A DNA stretch of 47,544 nt. Origin: Symbiodinium natans. Its lineage: Eukaryota > Sar > Dinophyceae > Suessiales > Symbiodiniaceae. The stretch is taken from assembly GCA_905221605.1 (NCBI GenBank), contig CAJNDS010000619.1, positions 55,345 through 102,888 on the forward strand. The letters are read 5' to 3'. Below, piece after piece: positions 22,781 to 32,867 of this stretch. The first letter of the stretch is position 1; every line of letters starts with the position of its first letter. The notes beneath the pieces were generated by a model. The model made no database searches. It saw only the letters and a list, made by a program, of their open reading frames with translations, and was not told the origin of the DNA. Made by a program: the position numbers and the translations under genes.

Positions 22781-22939
22781 ATTGACTATTTGGAGGCATG
22801 TCTCAACAAGCTTGACTCCATTGAAGAACTACTTGCGCGTGTCGGGGCGCACGAAGCTGACCATCAACGCTCCCAGACTGTCATGCTGCACTCTGAGCAG
22901 GCTCCGCCAACTTGGTATGGGGCCCGGACAGCAAGCAAG
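22781..22939 (+). CDS. Possible plus-strand exon, unrecognised
   Basis: A frame with no early ATG, open from just after a TAA (22778-22780) to at least 22939. There an AAG/GC border could act as a donor; otherwise it runs to TGA at 22949. It encodes IDYLEACLNKLDSIEELLAR, then VGAHEADHQRSQ, then PPTWYGARTASK. The composition is protein-like, with an amphipathic helix at the start. No family is recognised. It is one of very few plus-strand candidates in the window. The 100 bp upstream are AT-rich. Confidence 0.3.
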
Positions 22940-22951
22940 GCGGGTGGGTGA

Positions 22952-24248
22952 CCCTGGCAGCACAGTGTGGCCATTTGAAGGTTGGGAAGAAGCATTATTT
23001 CATAACAGCTGCGCCCCTTGTACGAGGCTTGCTCCTCAAATGACTCTCGCTCAACGTCACATGCTAGGAGAACATTTGCACCTTTAATGGTCAAATCTAC
23101 TGTACAATGCATGTTTCGTATCAACGGCAGTCATTGACAATACGAAGCTGCTGCTATTGCTTCCCGAGCCTGAACGGTGTTGTCAAGCGGGACGCCGGCT
23201 TCTGCAACCGCACTTGCACATCGCGCCAGTTCACAACACGTTAGAGGCAGCGCGTATAGGGTTTAGGGTTTAGGGTTTCGGGTTTAGGGATAGTGCCTAT
23301 CTTGCCTCCATGTATGGAAACGTGTTGGTCGCAGACGCGGAACTTGCGATTCCATTCCTCCAGACATTGTCACATGTTATGTCGCATGCTGCATGTCCTG
23401 GATGAGTTTCAGACACCTCGGGGCTCATCTTCACTCTTGCCAACGCTTAAGCTTGCTTAGGCTAGCTTTGATCGACCCGGGGTTGTAAACCAACCCCGCT
23501 TTAAATCGGTTCATCCATTCTAGGGCCAGATAGCCCGGCATGGATCTTCTCAGCCACCTTTTGCCACGCTTTCTGAAACAAATAAACCTGAGAGTGCATC
23601 CTTCTGGAGCAGCGAACTGCCGAGCGAGGCCCGCGGGTCCATAAACCCTAAATTCCTAAACTCTACAGCTTCCCGGAGGCTCCAAAAACACTTGAATCAA
23701 GGATACGTTCTTTCTTGAACTAAAGTTAGTAGCGCCCCCACTAGCTCTACGGGAGGCTTCCTTGAGTTCCTCTGAGACGTCCTACGTGATTTTACTAAAC
23801 TTACTTCTCCAATAACCAAGGCCAAAAAAGGTTAAACTTTAATATTCCTACTAAATGAGGAAACCCAAAAAGTTTAAAGTTCAACTAAAGGCGAAGCAAG
23901 TAAACAGCCCTTGAATCATCATATCCGTTGCCCCCATGGAATCTAAGGAATTGTCTTCACTCAAAACAAATCTGGAGTCTCTGGGCATTGTGGTGGTTGG
24001 CCACCCCTCATAGCCTGGGCTGAAGCTGCCAGCCTAGCATTGGACACCCGGACGGGAGCCCCAAAATGAATTCAGCCGCTCAGAAACCGACCCTAAACCC
24101 TATAAACCCTATAAACTCGATAAACCCGATAAACCCGATAAACCCGATAAACCCTATAAACCCTATAAACCCCATAAACCCTGAACCAGGTCGTTGGGGG
24201 CAAAGAGGGTGGCCTTGGGCCCGCAAACTCCTGGGCTTTGTGTGCCTT
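22952..24248. other. No confident gene
   Basis: Unique sequence downstream of the CobW-family gene, with a short TTTAGGG remnant (23258-23290) and a (CCTATAAA)-type repeat at 24090-24185. A minus-strand stretch around 23460-23600 (KAWQKVAEKIHAGL) could be an exon but lacks confirming borders. Confidence 0.35.
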
Positions 24249-27200
24249 TCACCACAGAGGTCGGAGCAGCTCCTCGAGCACTTTGCGGTCGTCGTCCTTG
24301 CTGACAGGGACCGAGCGCAGCGCCAAGGCGGCCCGGATTTCCTGAACGCGTTCAAGGGGGCCCTAAGCTACGAGGTGCTTAAGAACACCCCAAAAAGATG
24401 ACAAGCAATGTAAATCCCTATATGAACCTAACAAGGAAGAAAAGCAAGTCTTGGCACAACCTACAGCCCTAGAAGCTCAAAACCCCCCAAACACATCCCA
24501 AAGTCTGCTGCAAAGAGAGGAGCTCCTTCTTTTTAGAACCCTTAGAACCCTCATAGTAGCCAAGAACCGCTACTTGCCCCATTCCAAGGATCTACTCTCC
24601 CAAAAAAGAATCTGCTGAAAGCAGCTCCCAGCTTCCCTTTCGCTGAGCTTGGCAATGGACGCCTCGGGATTCTGGAGGATCTCAGGGTCGACGACCTCGG
24701 CTTTGTGTTGTCAGTGTGTTCGTTGTTCTTCTTGTTGTGGTTCTTGCTTTGTTGTTGTTTCTTGTGTTGAGGGCTATAAGGCTTCAAGGGTTCTCTTTAC
24801 GGGGTCCTTGGGGCCCACGTTGCTCATATGCTTCTGTAGTGCTTGAACAGGTGGGCCTGAGAAACTGGACTATCGGTATACTGAAAAGACTTTGTAGGGC
24901 TGCACAAGGTGTCATAACAGCTGTCATAAGAGCTCTTGAGCGTAGAAGGCCTCGTGTTCAGAAGGATTTGGGCTTCGAAGGCTTTTTTTTCAAGACTGTG
25001 CATAGTGCATAGCATCTGGGGTTTACTCGGTGCCGTCGGACAGCTGAGCAACTGAGCCCGACTGCACTGTGAACCAGCACGTCGTCGGGACTAACACGCC
25101 AGCAGCACTAACCCTAAAATTGCATCTACGGTTTAGGGTGAACTTGGGGTTAGGATGTACGGTTCAGGGTGTAGTGTCTAGGATGTATAGGAGGATGCTG
25201 CGCCTTGTGCTTGAAGGTTCTTGGGTAGCCATACGTGCCCTCATTGGGCTTAGAAGTAGACGGAACTGTCGTTGCGGTACTGGTCACCGAAGCAACGCCT
25301 GAATCCTAACCGTTTGGCTAAGTGCAAAAGCGCTAAGACCCTGAAACCAAAATGCGATGGCCATAAACAGACAACAGCACACTCTGAACCCTAGAGGTTT
25401 TAAGTAGGACTTTGGGTGGGGTTGGGATGTTTCCCCCTTATACTCACAGTCACTACTAGGGATTAAAGGAATCCCCTATTCTAATCCCTATTAAGGACTG
25501 CTAGTCTAAGACAGGAACATCCCAAGTTTGTGGTTTGGTAGATTTCGGCTCTTCCCACCTCAGGGAACCAGTCGCGCATCATGCTCGCCCACTCTGCCAC
25601 CTCATCCGACTTCGCGCAGCTGTGATCGTCATGACCTTGGCTCGTCGCATGAGAGCCCCTAAAGTAACCCTAGAAAGCCCGAACCCTAGACCCCGAAACC
25701 CCAACTCCCTAAAACCCTGAAACCTAAACCCTACACCCTGAACTCTAAACAGAAAGTCCCCAGAGTCGCTGATTGAAGAGTCCCGGAGTCAACACCCCCC
25801 AAAACAAAAATCCTGCCCTGAAACCCTAGATGCTTTCCCTTTTCTAAACCCTGAACCCTACAAAAGCTACACACCTATGTGCCAAAGTGACCGGCGTGGC
25901 TGTGGTTGTGATGGTTTTGGCTCAAGGCGATTTTCCTCCAACCGGCCCACGCCGCGGGACCAGCAGAGAACTCCTTTTTGAGGCGCTGCGCGGCTTGGGG
26001 TCAAGTATATATTTTCTTTATAATACAACTTTAGCTCTAAGGTTGGGCTTCATAGAGCTGACACACAAAAAACAACATGGTTGTTCAACAACCGTCTCCT
26101 CTTCCGTCACCAGCGCCTCGTCCAGCGCCTTGCAGATGTCGTCCTGCTGCATGTCGACACCGATGAAGACCAGCCTAAGGGTGTAGGGCGGCCTCCGCCG
26201 GGTTTCGCGCGTCACATTTAAGGTGCCCGGGGTTTGCGGCCTGGGGTTACTTGGGGTTTCGGGCGGTCGTAGGGAGGTAGGAGCCGGCGGAGTTTCGCAA
26301 CAAGAGGCCCTTAACCCCAAACCCTGCGGTGCAGAATCTCAAGACCAGCCTGTCAGCTGCTGACTCGACAGTGTACCTACAAACGCCGAACCCCGCTCCC
26401 CAAAGACTGGTGTTCAGGACATTTCTGGACATTTTCATTCTGATCTTCAGCACTCCCCCCACCCAGAAAAAATAATAAATAAAAATGAATAATTCTATAT
26501 ATATATATATATAATTATATATATAATTATATATATATATATCAAAATGCCTAAGCCCTAAGCCCTTTCCCTAGAACCGCAAAATCTGTCAGAATTCTGA
26601 CCAGCTACTCCTGTCGGCGGCCACAGTATTTGTCCTCCCTCAGTCGATCCTTGGGCAGCGGCGGCAGCTGGAGCTGTTGCCAGGCATATCCCTCGGTCAG
26701 GTACATGACGGAACCAGCCTGGATGTGGAACTGCCTATTGATACAAGCACCAAAGCCAAAACCCTCAAATCCAAAACCAACACCACTTACAAAACCACCC
26801 TAAACCCTAAACCCTAAACCCTAAACCCTTTTTGCAACTGGGACCTGGGCCTAAACCCTAAACCCTAAACCCTAAACCCTAAACCCTAAACCCTAAACCC
26901 TAAACCCTAAACCCTAAACCCCAAACCCGAACCCCAAACCCTAACCCCTAAATTAACCCCCCAAAAAGGTGGCAAAAACACGCTTAAGTCTTGGACAGCC
27001 CACCTGGCTCCACTCCAGCGATGTGGCGTGCTGGCTCGCCGACCAAAGGAATCCCTTCGATCGGAGGACGCCTGGGAAGGTCCGGCCTGCTCAGGCACTA
27101 AGGATTTTGGGGTTTAGGGTTTAGGGTTTAGGGTTTAGGGTTTAGGGTTTAGGGTTTAGGATTTAGGGTTTAGGGTTTCGGGTTTAGGGTTTAGGGTTTA

Positions 27201-30200
27201 GGGTTTCGGGTTTCGGGTACGGCACTCTTTTTCGGGTTCTTGTGCCCATATGGGCCCGAAACCCTGGAGTCCCGGAAGCCGAAGGATCTGAACGGCGCGC
27301 CGTCGAGGAGAGAGGCAAGCCGGTCCGGGTGAAAAGGGCGCAGCCTGCTTGGGGTTTAGGGTTTAGGGTTTAGAGGGTTAGAGGGTTATGGGATTTAGGG
27401 TTTACGGCGCAGCAGTAGATGGGGCTTGTCCCCGCTGTCCCTTGGAAGTCATTATTAGGGATCCATGTCTTTCGGGTCTATGTTGCAGGTTTCGGGGTTG
27501 TTGGGTTTTAGGGTTGGGGATTGAAGGTGCAGGGCTTATCCGATTCCTCTCCCATGGAGCGGCTGAGGGTTTAAGCTTCAGGGTTTCGGTTGGGGTTTGA
27601 GTTGTTCCTATTCCCGTCCGTCGCCGTAGAACGGCCCAAGGCTTACGCTTTGGGGTGGTTTAGAGGTTCTAGGTGAGTTTGGCTTATGGGTTGGCGGTTC
27701 AGGGCCCAAAAAAAGATCGACAACACCCCTGCGCCTTCGGTAGATGAAGCTCGAGATGCCAAACTCCTCATGATCTGCTGCAACACAAACACCAACAACA
27801 ACCCACACCCCCAGCAACCCACACCCCCAGACCTTTATGGGGCTCCGATGACCTGGTTCTGGTTCAGAAAGGATGGTCCTTTCAACAAGCAGACCCCTTT
27901 GAAAGGCTTCATATTAAGGACTGCGAAACCAGATTTAAGGCTTAAACATCTCAAACTCTCCCAAGAGCTTCAGAACTTACGGGACCTGAACACAGAGCCC
28001 TAAAGTGCAGGATCCTTCTTGCAAGCACCGCATGAAGGTTCAGGTATGTTCAGGTCTTCCCTAATCCCTCAACACTAACCCGAAACCCTAAAACCCTGAA
28101 ACCCTGAAACCCTGAAACCCTAAAACCCTGAAACCCTAAAACCCTAAAACCCTAAAGCCCTAAAGCCCTAAAGCCCTAAAACCCTAAAACCCACAAAAAC
28201 CTCTAAAACCCTAAGCCCTAAACCCTAAACCCTAAACCCTAAACCCTAAACCCTAAACCCTAAACCCTAACCCCTCGTTTTCTGAAAACCTCTCCTCGGT
28301 CTCCGGCTTGTGCGGAGAAGTCCGGCCCTGGAGCTCCGCCACCCAGCCCGGGAGGGAGCTGGCACCCTCCTAGTGGGTTTTGGGTTTAGGGTTTAGGGTT
28401 TAGGGTTTAGGGTTTAGAGTTTAGGGGCTCCTTGTCTAAGGATTGCTTTAGAGGAGCAAGAAGGGATTAGGAGTTTGGGGCTTAGGGCTTAGGAACCCGA
28501 CAAGCAGTAGCACACAAACCCTAAACCCTAAACCCTAAACCCGAAACCCGAAACCCTAAACCCTAAACCCTAAACCCTAACTAAACCCTAAACCCTAAAC
28601 CCTAAACCCAAGGCTGTGGGATCTCTCAGGCTCCAGATCGAAGCTGCGCGTGTTCATCAGAAGCTTCGGCTGCACAGCACCGAACTGGCCTAGCTTGGCC
28701 ATTTAAAGGTTAGGCTTAGGGTGTAGGGTTTAGGGTTTAGGGTTTAGGGTTTGGGGTTTAGGGTTTATAGGGTTAGGGTTTCGGGTTTAGGGGTTGCTTG
28801 AGGGTTTAGAGGGTCTTCATCTTATCCCCCTCCCGCCCAGCACTCGCGCACCCGGTTTAGCCGTTTAGGGTTTAGGGGAGTCCTAGTCGTTTTCTGATCG
28901 GTTCTCAGTGTGTTTTTCGGTGTTTGTGAGAAATACAAACCATCCCAGTGGCCTGCCGAGTGGCTCTCGATCAGCTGAGCACTTGGGTTCAGCTTCTTGA
29001 AGATACCTGAGACCGCGTCCGGGGCGGGGGTTAAGCTTTCAGGGTTTTAGGAAGGCTCCTTGTTCCTAAGCCCCCCAAGTTCTAAGCCCTGAACCCCGAA
29101 AAACCCTTAGACCCCCCCCTTGCATCCGGGCTCTACGCGAGATATCCGTCGGAACCAAAGACTCAACCCACTTTAGACACTAAATCCCTAAACTCTTTAT
29201 AACGCCCCTTTAAAGCCCCTGCAACACAGTGAGGGGACGAGATGCCCCTCAGGCGCTCCAGCTCCTTGGCAGAGACCAGGTCGGTCTTGTTCAGAATGAG
29301 GACGTTGGCAATCTCGACCTGATCACAAGATTTCAAGGTTAGTTGCATGGTTCCTAAACCCTAAACCTTTTTTCTGCCCGAAACCCTGAACCTTAAACCC
29401 CAAAGCCTACATGGCAATCTCAACCAGGTCAGAACAATTTAGGGAAATCCGAACGTATGTTGAGGGATTCAATTTTAGGGTACTGGCGTCAGAAATCCCA
29501 ACATGTCCTGAAAATATTGTGGGATCCTTATTGTCAGGAGCTCATTTTGCTCCAGGGGAGCCCCAAACCCTTTGGTAAGGCAGCCCTCCCCTCCCGTCAG
29601 TTTAAGAACACCCCAAAGCCTGGTCGACCAGCAGATCCACGATGCTCCGTTGGTCTGTCTCTTCGGCTCCCAACTCATTCCGATCGATGGCCTTCTCCTG
29701 CGAATGGTAGTCTTTGAGGAAGTTCAGGCAATCAATGACGGTCACCAGCGTATCCAGCTCTGCGACGCCACCCAGCATCGGAACTCCAGCGGCATCTGTT
29801 GCTGCAAAGGTGGCTGCAACCTCAGGGACAAAATGAACCCGAAACTTGGGATCATACCCGATACTACCATGATTAATCCCTACTAGGGATATATTCCTAC
29901 TAGTAATATGGACGATACAATTGTTAGGGTTGATATATAGTCCCCAAGGAGCAGGCATGGGTTCAGAGATGCCTGTGCTTTCGATCAGAAGATAGTCGAA
30001 CCGCCCCTCCAGCGCCAGTGAGCGCACATTCTCAATCAGGTCTTCCCGCAGCGTGCAGCAGATGCAGCCATTGTGGAGCTCGACCATCTTGTCTTTACTT
30101 TCGTGGAACTGAACACTGTCCTGCAGAAGCTGTGCGTCGATGTTCACTGATGCCATGTCGTTCACCAAGACGGCCACTCGGATGCCTTCACGGCGGTTCA

Positions 30201-30983
30201 GACTGTAATCGTAGCAGAGGCACCAGCGGCAAAGAAAGCAAGAATAGAGGGCTTTATTTCGGCAACGTACTTTTGAAGGTTTTTGATCGGTATGTAGGGA
30301 TAAGCAACAGCACTGAATATTCCAGTGCTGTGGACATGTTCGCAAAAGGCTTGTGACAGCCCGTCTCGTTCAACATCCTTGTGCATCATGTTGTATAACG
30401 AGACACAAGCACCACAAAAGCCAGTGTTTTCGGCATGGTTTAATTAACATTGACATAGTCGTAGCCAACCCCAACCACCCCCACTCCTTCAGGCCAAGCA
30501 GATTCGCAGCCTTGTGAAACGAATGCGTAAGAGAGAGATTCTCATGTGGACACTTTTGTTGGACATTAGCCAATGACTAGGTCCGACTAGGTCTTAAGAA
30601 GGCAAAGTAAGGGAAAGCATGGTTTCAATTCGGAGTCCCTAGGGTAGTGGTAGTGGTAGTGATAGTGGTACTGGTTGCGGTTAGTGGTAGTGGTAGTGGT
30701 CGTGGTCGTGGTCGTGGTAGTGGTAGTCGCAGTGGTTGTGATTGGTGGTGGTGCTGCTGGTGGTGGTGGTGTTATGCCTGCAGCCCTATAAACCTGTCCG
30801 AACCCTAAACCAAACAGGATCGAAGGCTTCACGAAATACAATTTTGGGTTTAGGGTCGACAAGTTGAGGGCCTTCACGATTGTTCAGGACGTGTGTCAGT
30901 AAGGTCGTCTTGCCAGCACCCAGGAAGCCGCTCAGCAGCGTGACCGGCAGCTTGACTCCGCCAGGTCCATCGACGTGAACCAT
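24249..30983 (-). CDS. CobW/COG0523-family GTPase, zinc metallochaperone type
   Basis: G3E P-loop GTPase that likely delivers zinc or another metal. Exons: 30983-30872, 30185-29953, 29820-29620, 29318-29246, 29006-28953, 28689-28634, 28369-28295, 27766-27735, 27344-27301, 27086-27004, 26718-26609, 26174-26099, 25973-25883, 25635-25559, 24695-24633, 24341-24249. All join in phase to about 490 residues (family usually 300-450). Visible motifs: Walker [11 protein letters not shown] (18-27), metal-binding CICC (78-81), ESTGISEP (106-113), NKTD (192-195). The CobW C-domain has [37 protein letters not shown] and LVFIGVDM. A His-rich stretch with seven His near 404-420 follows GPAAW, then a C-terminal extension of about 70 residues that I do not recognise. 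ATG 30983 was chosen because the conserved strand follows, but an AG/G acceptor just upstream (CTAGACAG) means a 5' exon is possible. Exon 5/6 borders could shift by 4-5 bases each, and exon 16 could start at 24362. The ZNG1 CPELVPI motif was not seen. Confidence 0.9.
25421..25528. mobile_element. Inverted-repeat element family 2 in CobW intron 14
   Basis: Left end GTTGGGATGTTTCCCCCTTA, right end CAGGAACATCCCAAGTT. The length is 108 bp, and the inner sequence has ACTAGGGATTAAAGG. It matches 43735-43840 end to end by eye. It starts about 30 bases from the GT donor at 25558. Confidence 0.75.
26495..26543. repeat. TATA microsatellite in CobW intron 11
   Basis: (TA)n interrupted by AATTATATATA, giving short palindromes. 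It lies between exons 11 and 12. Confidence 0.95.
26800..26950 (-). repeat. CCCTAAA arrays in CobW intron 10
   Basis: About four units at 26800-26829 and ten at 26851-26930, decaying to CCCCAAACCCGA. On the gene's strand this is TTTAGGG, starting about 55-75 bases after the donor. Confidence 0.95.
27108..27216 (+). repeat. TTTAGGG array in CobW intron 9
   Basis: About 15 units with TTTCGGG variants. It ends about 20 bases before the exon 10 acceptor, and the gene strand reads CCCTAAA. Confidence 0.95.
27351..27400 (+). repeat. Short TTTAGGG array in CobW intron 8
   Basis: About four units directly next to the exon 9 acceptor (exon starts at 27344), followed by TTAGAGGG variants. Confidence 0.9.
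28080..28270 (-). repeat. CCCTGAAA and CCCTAAA arrays in CobW intron 7
   Basis: Eight-base CCCTGAAA/CCCTAAAA units (28083-28200) grade into perfect seven-base CCCTAAA units (28213-28270). The array ends about 25 bases from the exon 7 donor. Confidence 0.95.
28383..28425 (+). repeat. TTTAGGG array at 3' end of CobW intron 6
   Basis: About six units, within about 15 bases of the exon 7 acceptor. It is inverted relative to the array at 28517-28615 in the same intron. Confidence 0.95.
28517..28615 (-). repeat. CCCTAAA array at 5' end of CobW intron 6
   Basis: About 14 units with two CCCGAAA variants, ending about 18 bases from the exon 6 donor. Confidence 0.95.
28700..28880 (+). repeat. TTTAGGG arrays in CobW intron 5
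   Basis: About nine near-perfect units at 28718-28790, with degenerate copies to 28880. They start about 20-30 bases from the exon 6 acceptor. Confidence 0.9.
29843..29949. mobile_element. Inverted-repeat element (family 2-like) forming CobW intron 2
   Basis: Left end AACTTGGGATCATACCCGAT, right end ATATAGTCCCCAAGG. The length is 107 bp, the same as the family 2 elements at 25421 and 43735, with the shared left-end pattern TTGGGAT..T.CCC..ATACTA. The inner sequence has ACTAGGGATATATTCC, like the inner part of 25421-25528. The intron is only 132 bp (29952-29821), so the element makes up most of it. The right terminal repeat is diverged. Confidence 0.55.
30643..30775 (+). repeat. GTG/GTA trinucleotide repeat in CobW intron 1
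   Basis: Imperfect TAGTGG/CGTGG/TGGTGG repeats over about 130 bases. Confidence 0.9.
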
Positions 30984-31584
30984 GGCTCCTGTCTAGGTAA
31001 TAAAGGGGCCTGAATAATTAGAATAGGGTGTTGGGTGTCATGTTTGTATAACTCTAGAACAACCCTGAGGGACTACTGTTAGAAATTCTTCCGACCCCTA
31101 AATTAGGGTTTAGGGTTCGATGCAATAACGAAACCGCAAGTCATGACCCACAGCGCAATCAAAAGAGTGCAGAATGCAGTTGAATGAATGCACAAACCAT
31201 GGCCCATTCGAACGGATCACAAAAAGGGATCCTTCTGTTCTAAAAGCCGAAAACGAAGGGGAGTTTTGAATCAGCGGTCATGTCTCGAGCCCGGAGCTGA
31301 CCCTTCAAAGAATGCCAGCCTGGGCGATCCCGAACCCCGTGTGTGCGTCCGCGCTCCGCGTTCTCCCTCCCCCCCCCCCCCCCAACCCTAAACCCTGACC
31401 CTTAACCCAGCACGCACCACAAGAAGGGGGCGGGGGCGGGGGAGAAGAGATGGGAAGGAAGGGGCAACCACACACCCCAAACCCGTCATCGGAGGGGGGG
31501 AAAAGGGGAAACCCGATAGGTTCGAAAAAACAGACCCTAAACCCCAAACCCTAAACCCTCAACCCGAAGAACCCTAGTTAATTA
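30984..31584. other. Upstream of CobW gene; no confident gene
   Basis: This holds a 15-base C run (about 31369-31383), G-rich purine stretches (31425-31505) and CCCTAAA fragments. A minus-strand stretch near 31240-31300 reads ARDMTADSKLP, which could be a 5' exon or chance. No TATA box was identified, and dinoflagellate promoters usually lack one. Confidence 0.4.
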
Positions 31585-31670
31585 TAAGTTAACCCTAAAC
31601 CCTAAACCCTAAACCCTAAGCCCTAAGCCCTAAGCCCTAAGCCCTAAGCCCTAAGCCCTAAGCCCTAAAC
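31585..31670 (-). repeat. CCCTAAA/CCCTAAG array
   Basis: Four CCCTAAA units followed by about eight CCCTAAG units: a homogenised one-base variant of the telomere repeat. Confidence 0.95.
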
Positions 31671-31737
31671 CCCATAAAGCCACCCACTCCACTTCCTCGC
31701 CAGGCCGTCAGACCGTGAGCGCCAGCTGCTCCAGCTT

Positions 31738-32310
31738 ATAAAGGTTTATAGGGTTTAGGGTAAGGGTTTATAAGGTTTGTAGGATTTGGAGGGTTTCTAG
31801 GGCTTGTCACGCTTTTAGGGTTTATAGGGTTTAGGGTTTATAGGGCTTACGGTCAATAGGGTTTCCAGGGCTTAGAGGGTTTCTAGGGTTTAGGGTTGAG
31901 GGCGGCTTAGAGGTTTAGGGTTTCGGGGTTCGAGGCTCTTATTCTGGGTGATCTTTTCGGGTTTTTCTCCGCTTAGGGGGCTTGATATTATAGGGGCCGT
32001 GTAGGTTGCATCACGGCTTTAAACCCTAAACCCTAAACCCTATAAACCCTAAACCCTAAACCCTAAGGCTTTTGTTTTGTTAAGGGTTTCGGGTTTTGGG
32101 GTTCCGACTGCCCGCTAAACGCACAAAACGTGGGCGACTGGCCAAGCTTTTGGGCCGAGCGCTCGCGACGGGCGGAAGCAATTTGCCCTGAGTGATTTAC
32201 CCTATACTTTCAGGTTTAGGGTTTAGGGTTTTTAGGGTATTTAGGGTATTTAGGGTTTTTGGGGTATTTAGGGCTTTTAGGGTTTTCTAGGGTTTTTTAG
32301 GGTTTTTGGG
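31738..32310. repeat. Mixed TTTAGGG/CCCTAAA degenerate arrays
   Basis: GGTTTATAGGG-type repeats (31738-31925), CCCTAAA (32022-32066) and GGGTTTTTAGGGTATTTAGGG variants (32214-32310). Islands of unique sequence between them give short minus-strand frames (PPKRRKTRKDHPE near 31950; GKLLPPVASARPKS near 32150) that may be exons of an upstream gene. They are too short to call. Confidence 0.8.
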
Positions 32311-32867
32311 GTTTAGGGCACCAAGTGAACCTTAAGGGGTCGAGCAACCTAATTGTTAGGTCCCTGGAAGTATAGGGTACTGAAGAGGGTTTTCAATTGT
32401 TGGGGCATCCCGTTTTTTTTGGCACCGGGTTAAGGGTTTAGGGAAAAAAACAAGAGGGGTACCACCTGGAGGACCCTCTTTGAAATGGGCTTGAGATAGT
32501 CGGATCCTGAATGACAGGGATCCCCCCAAACAAAGTCATCTAACATAAGCTGTCTCAAGTGCTACTAATACGTCATTTTTGGGTTAGCAGGACTTATAAA
32601 GGTTATAACCACCTTAGAAAAGTTAAGATAAGTTAGAAAAGTTAGCCAAAAAAGTTAGGAAAAGTTAGAAAATGTTAGAAAATGTTAGCTTTTCTGAGGA
32701 AGGGGAAGACCAGAAACAAAGAAACGAATTTTAGAGCTGCGCTATAACTGCACCAGTGAAGTTGGTGTCCCTTTGGTTTGTCCCGAACTCTTTCTCCTTT
32801 ATATTTCTGCAATTTACTTGAACCTCTTTTGTATCCATAGGTTCACTTTACTTAAAGCTCCACAGAC
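32311..32867. other. No gene; GTTAGAAAA tandem stretch
   Basis: Unique, AT-leaning sequence. 32615-32690 has about eight imperfect AAAGTTAGAAAA units. No exon was seen. Confidence 0.5.

Noticed and set aside
25913-25924. 12-base match to the 3' end of the dinoflagellate spliced leader (TTTTGGCTCAAG)
   Set aside because: It lies antisense within CobW exon 13 coding sequence (ALSQN), and the rest of the leader does not match. Taken as chance.
25875-25973. Ending the CobW protein at the TAG after HAGHFGT
   Set aside because: A GC donor one base after the Gly codon starts joins in phase to an exon that continues the His-rich stretch, and two more exons follow in phase. The TAG end is kept as an alternative.
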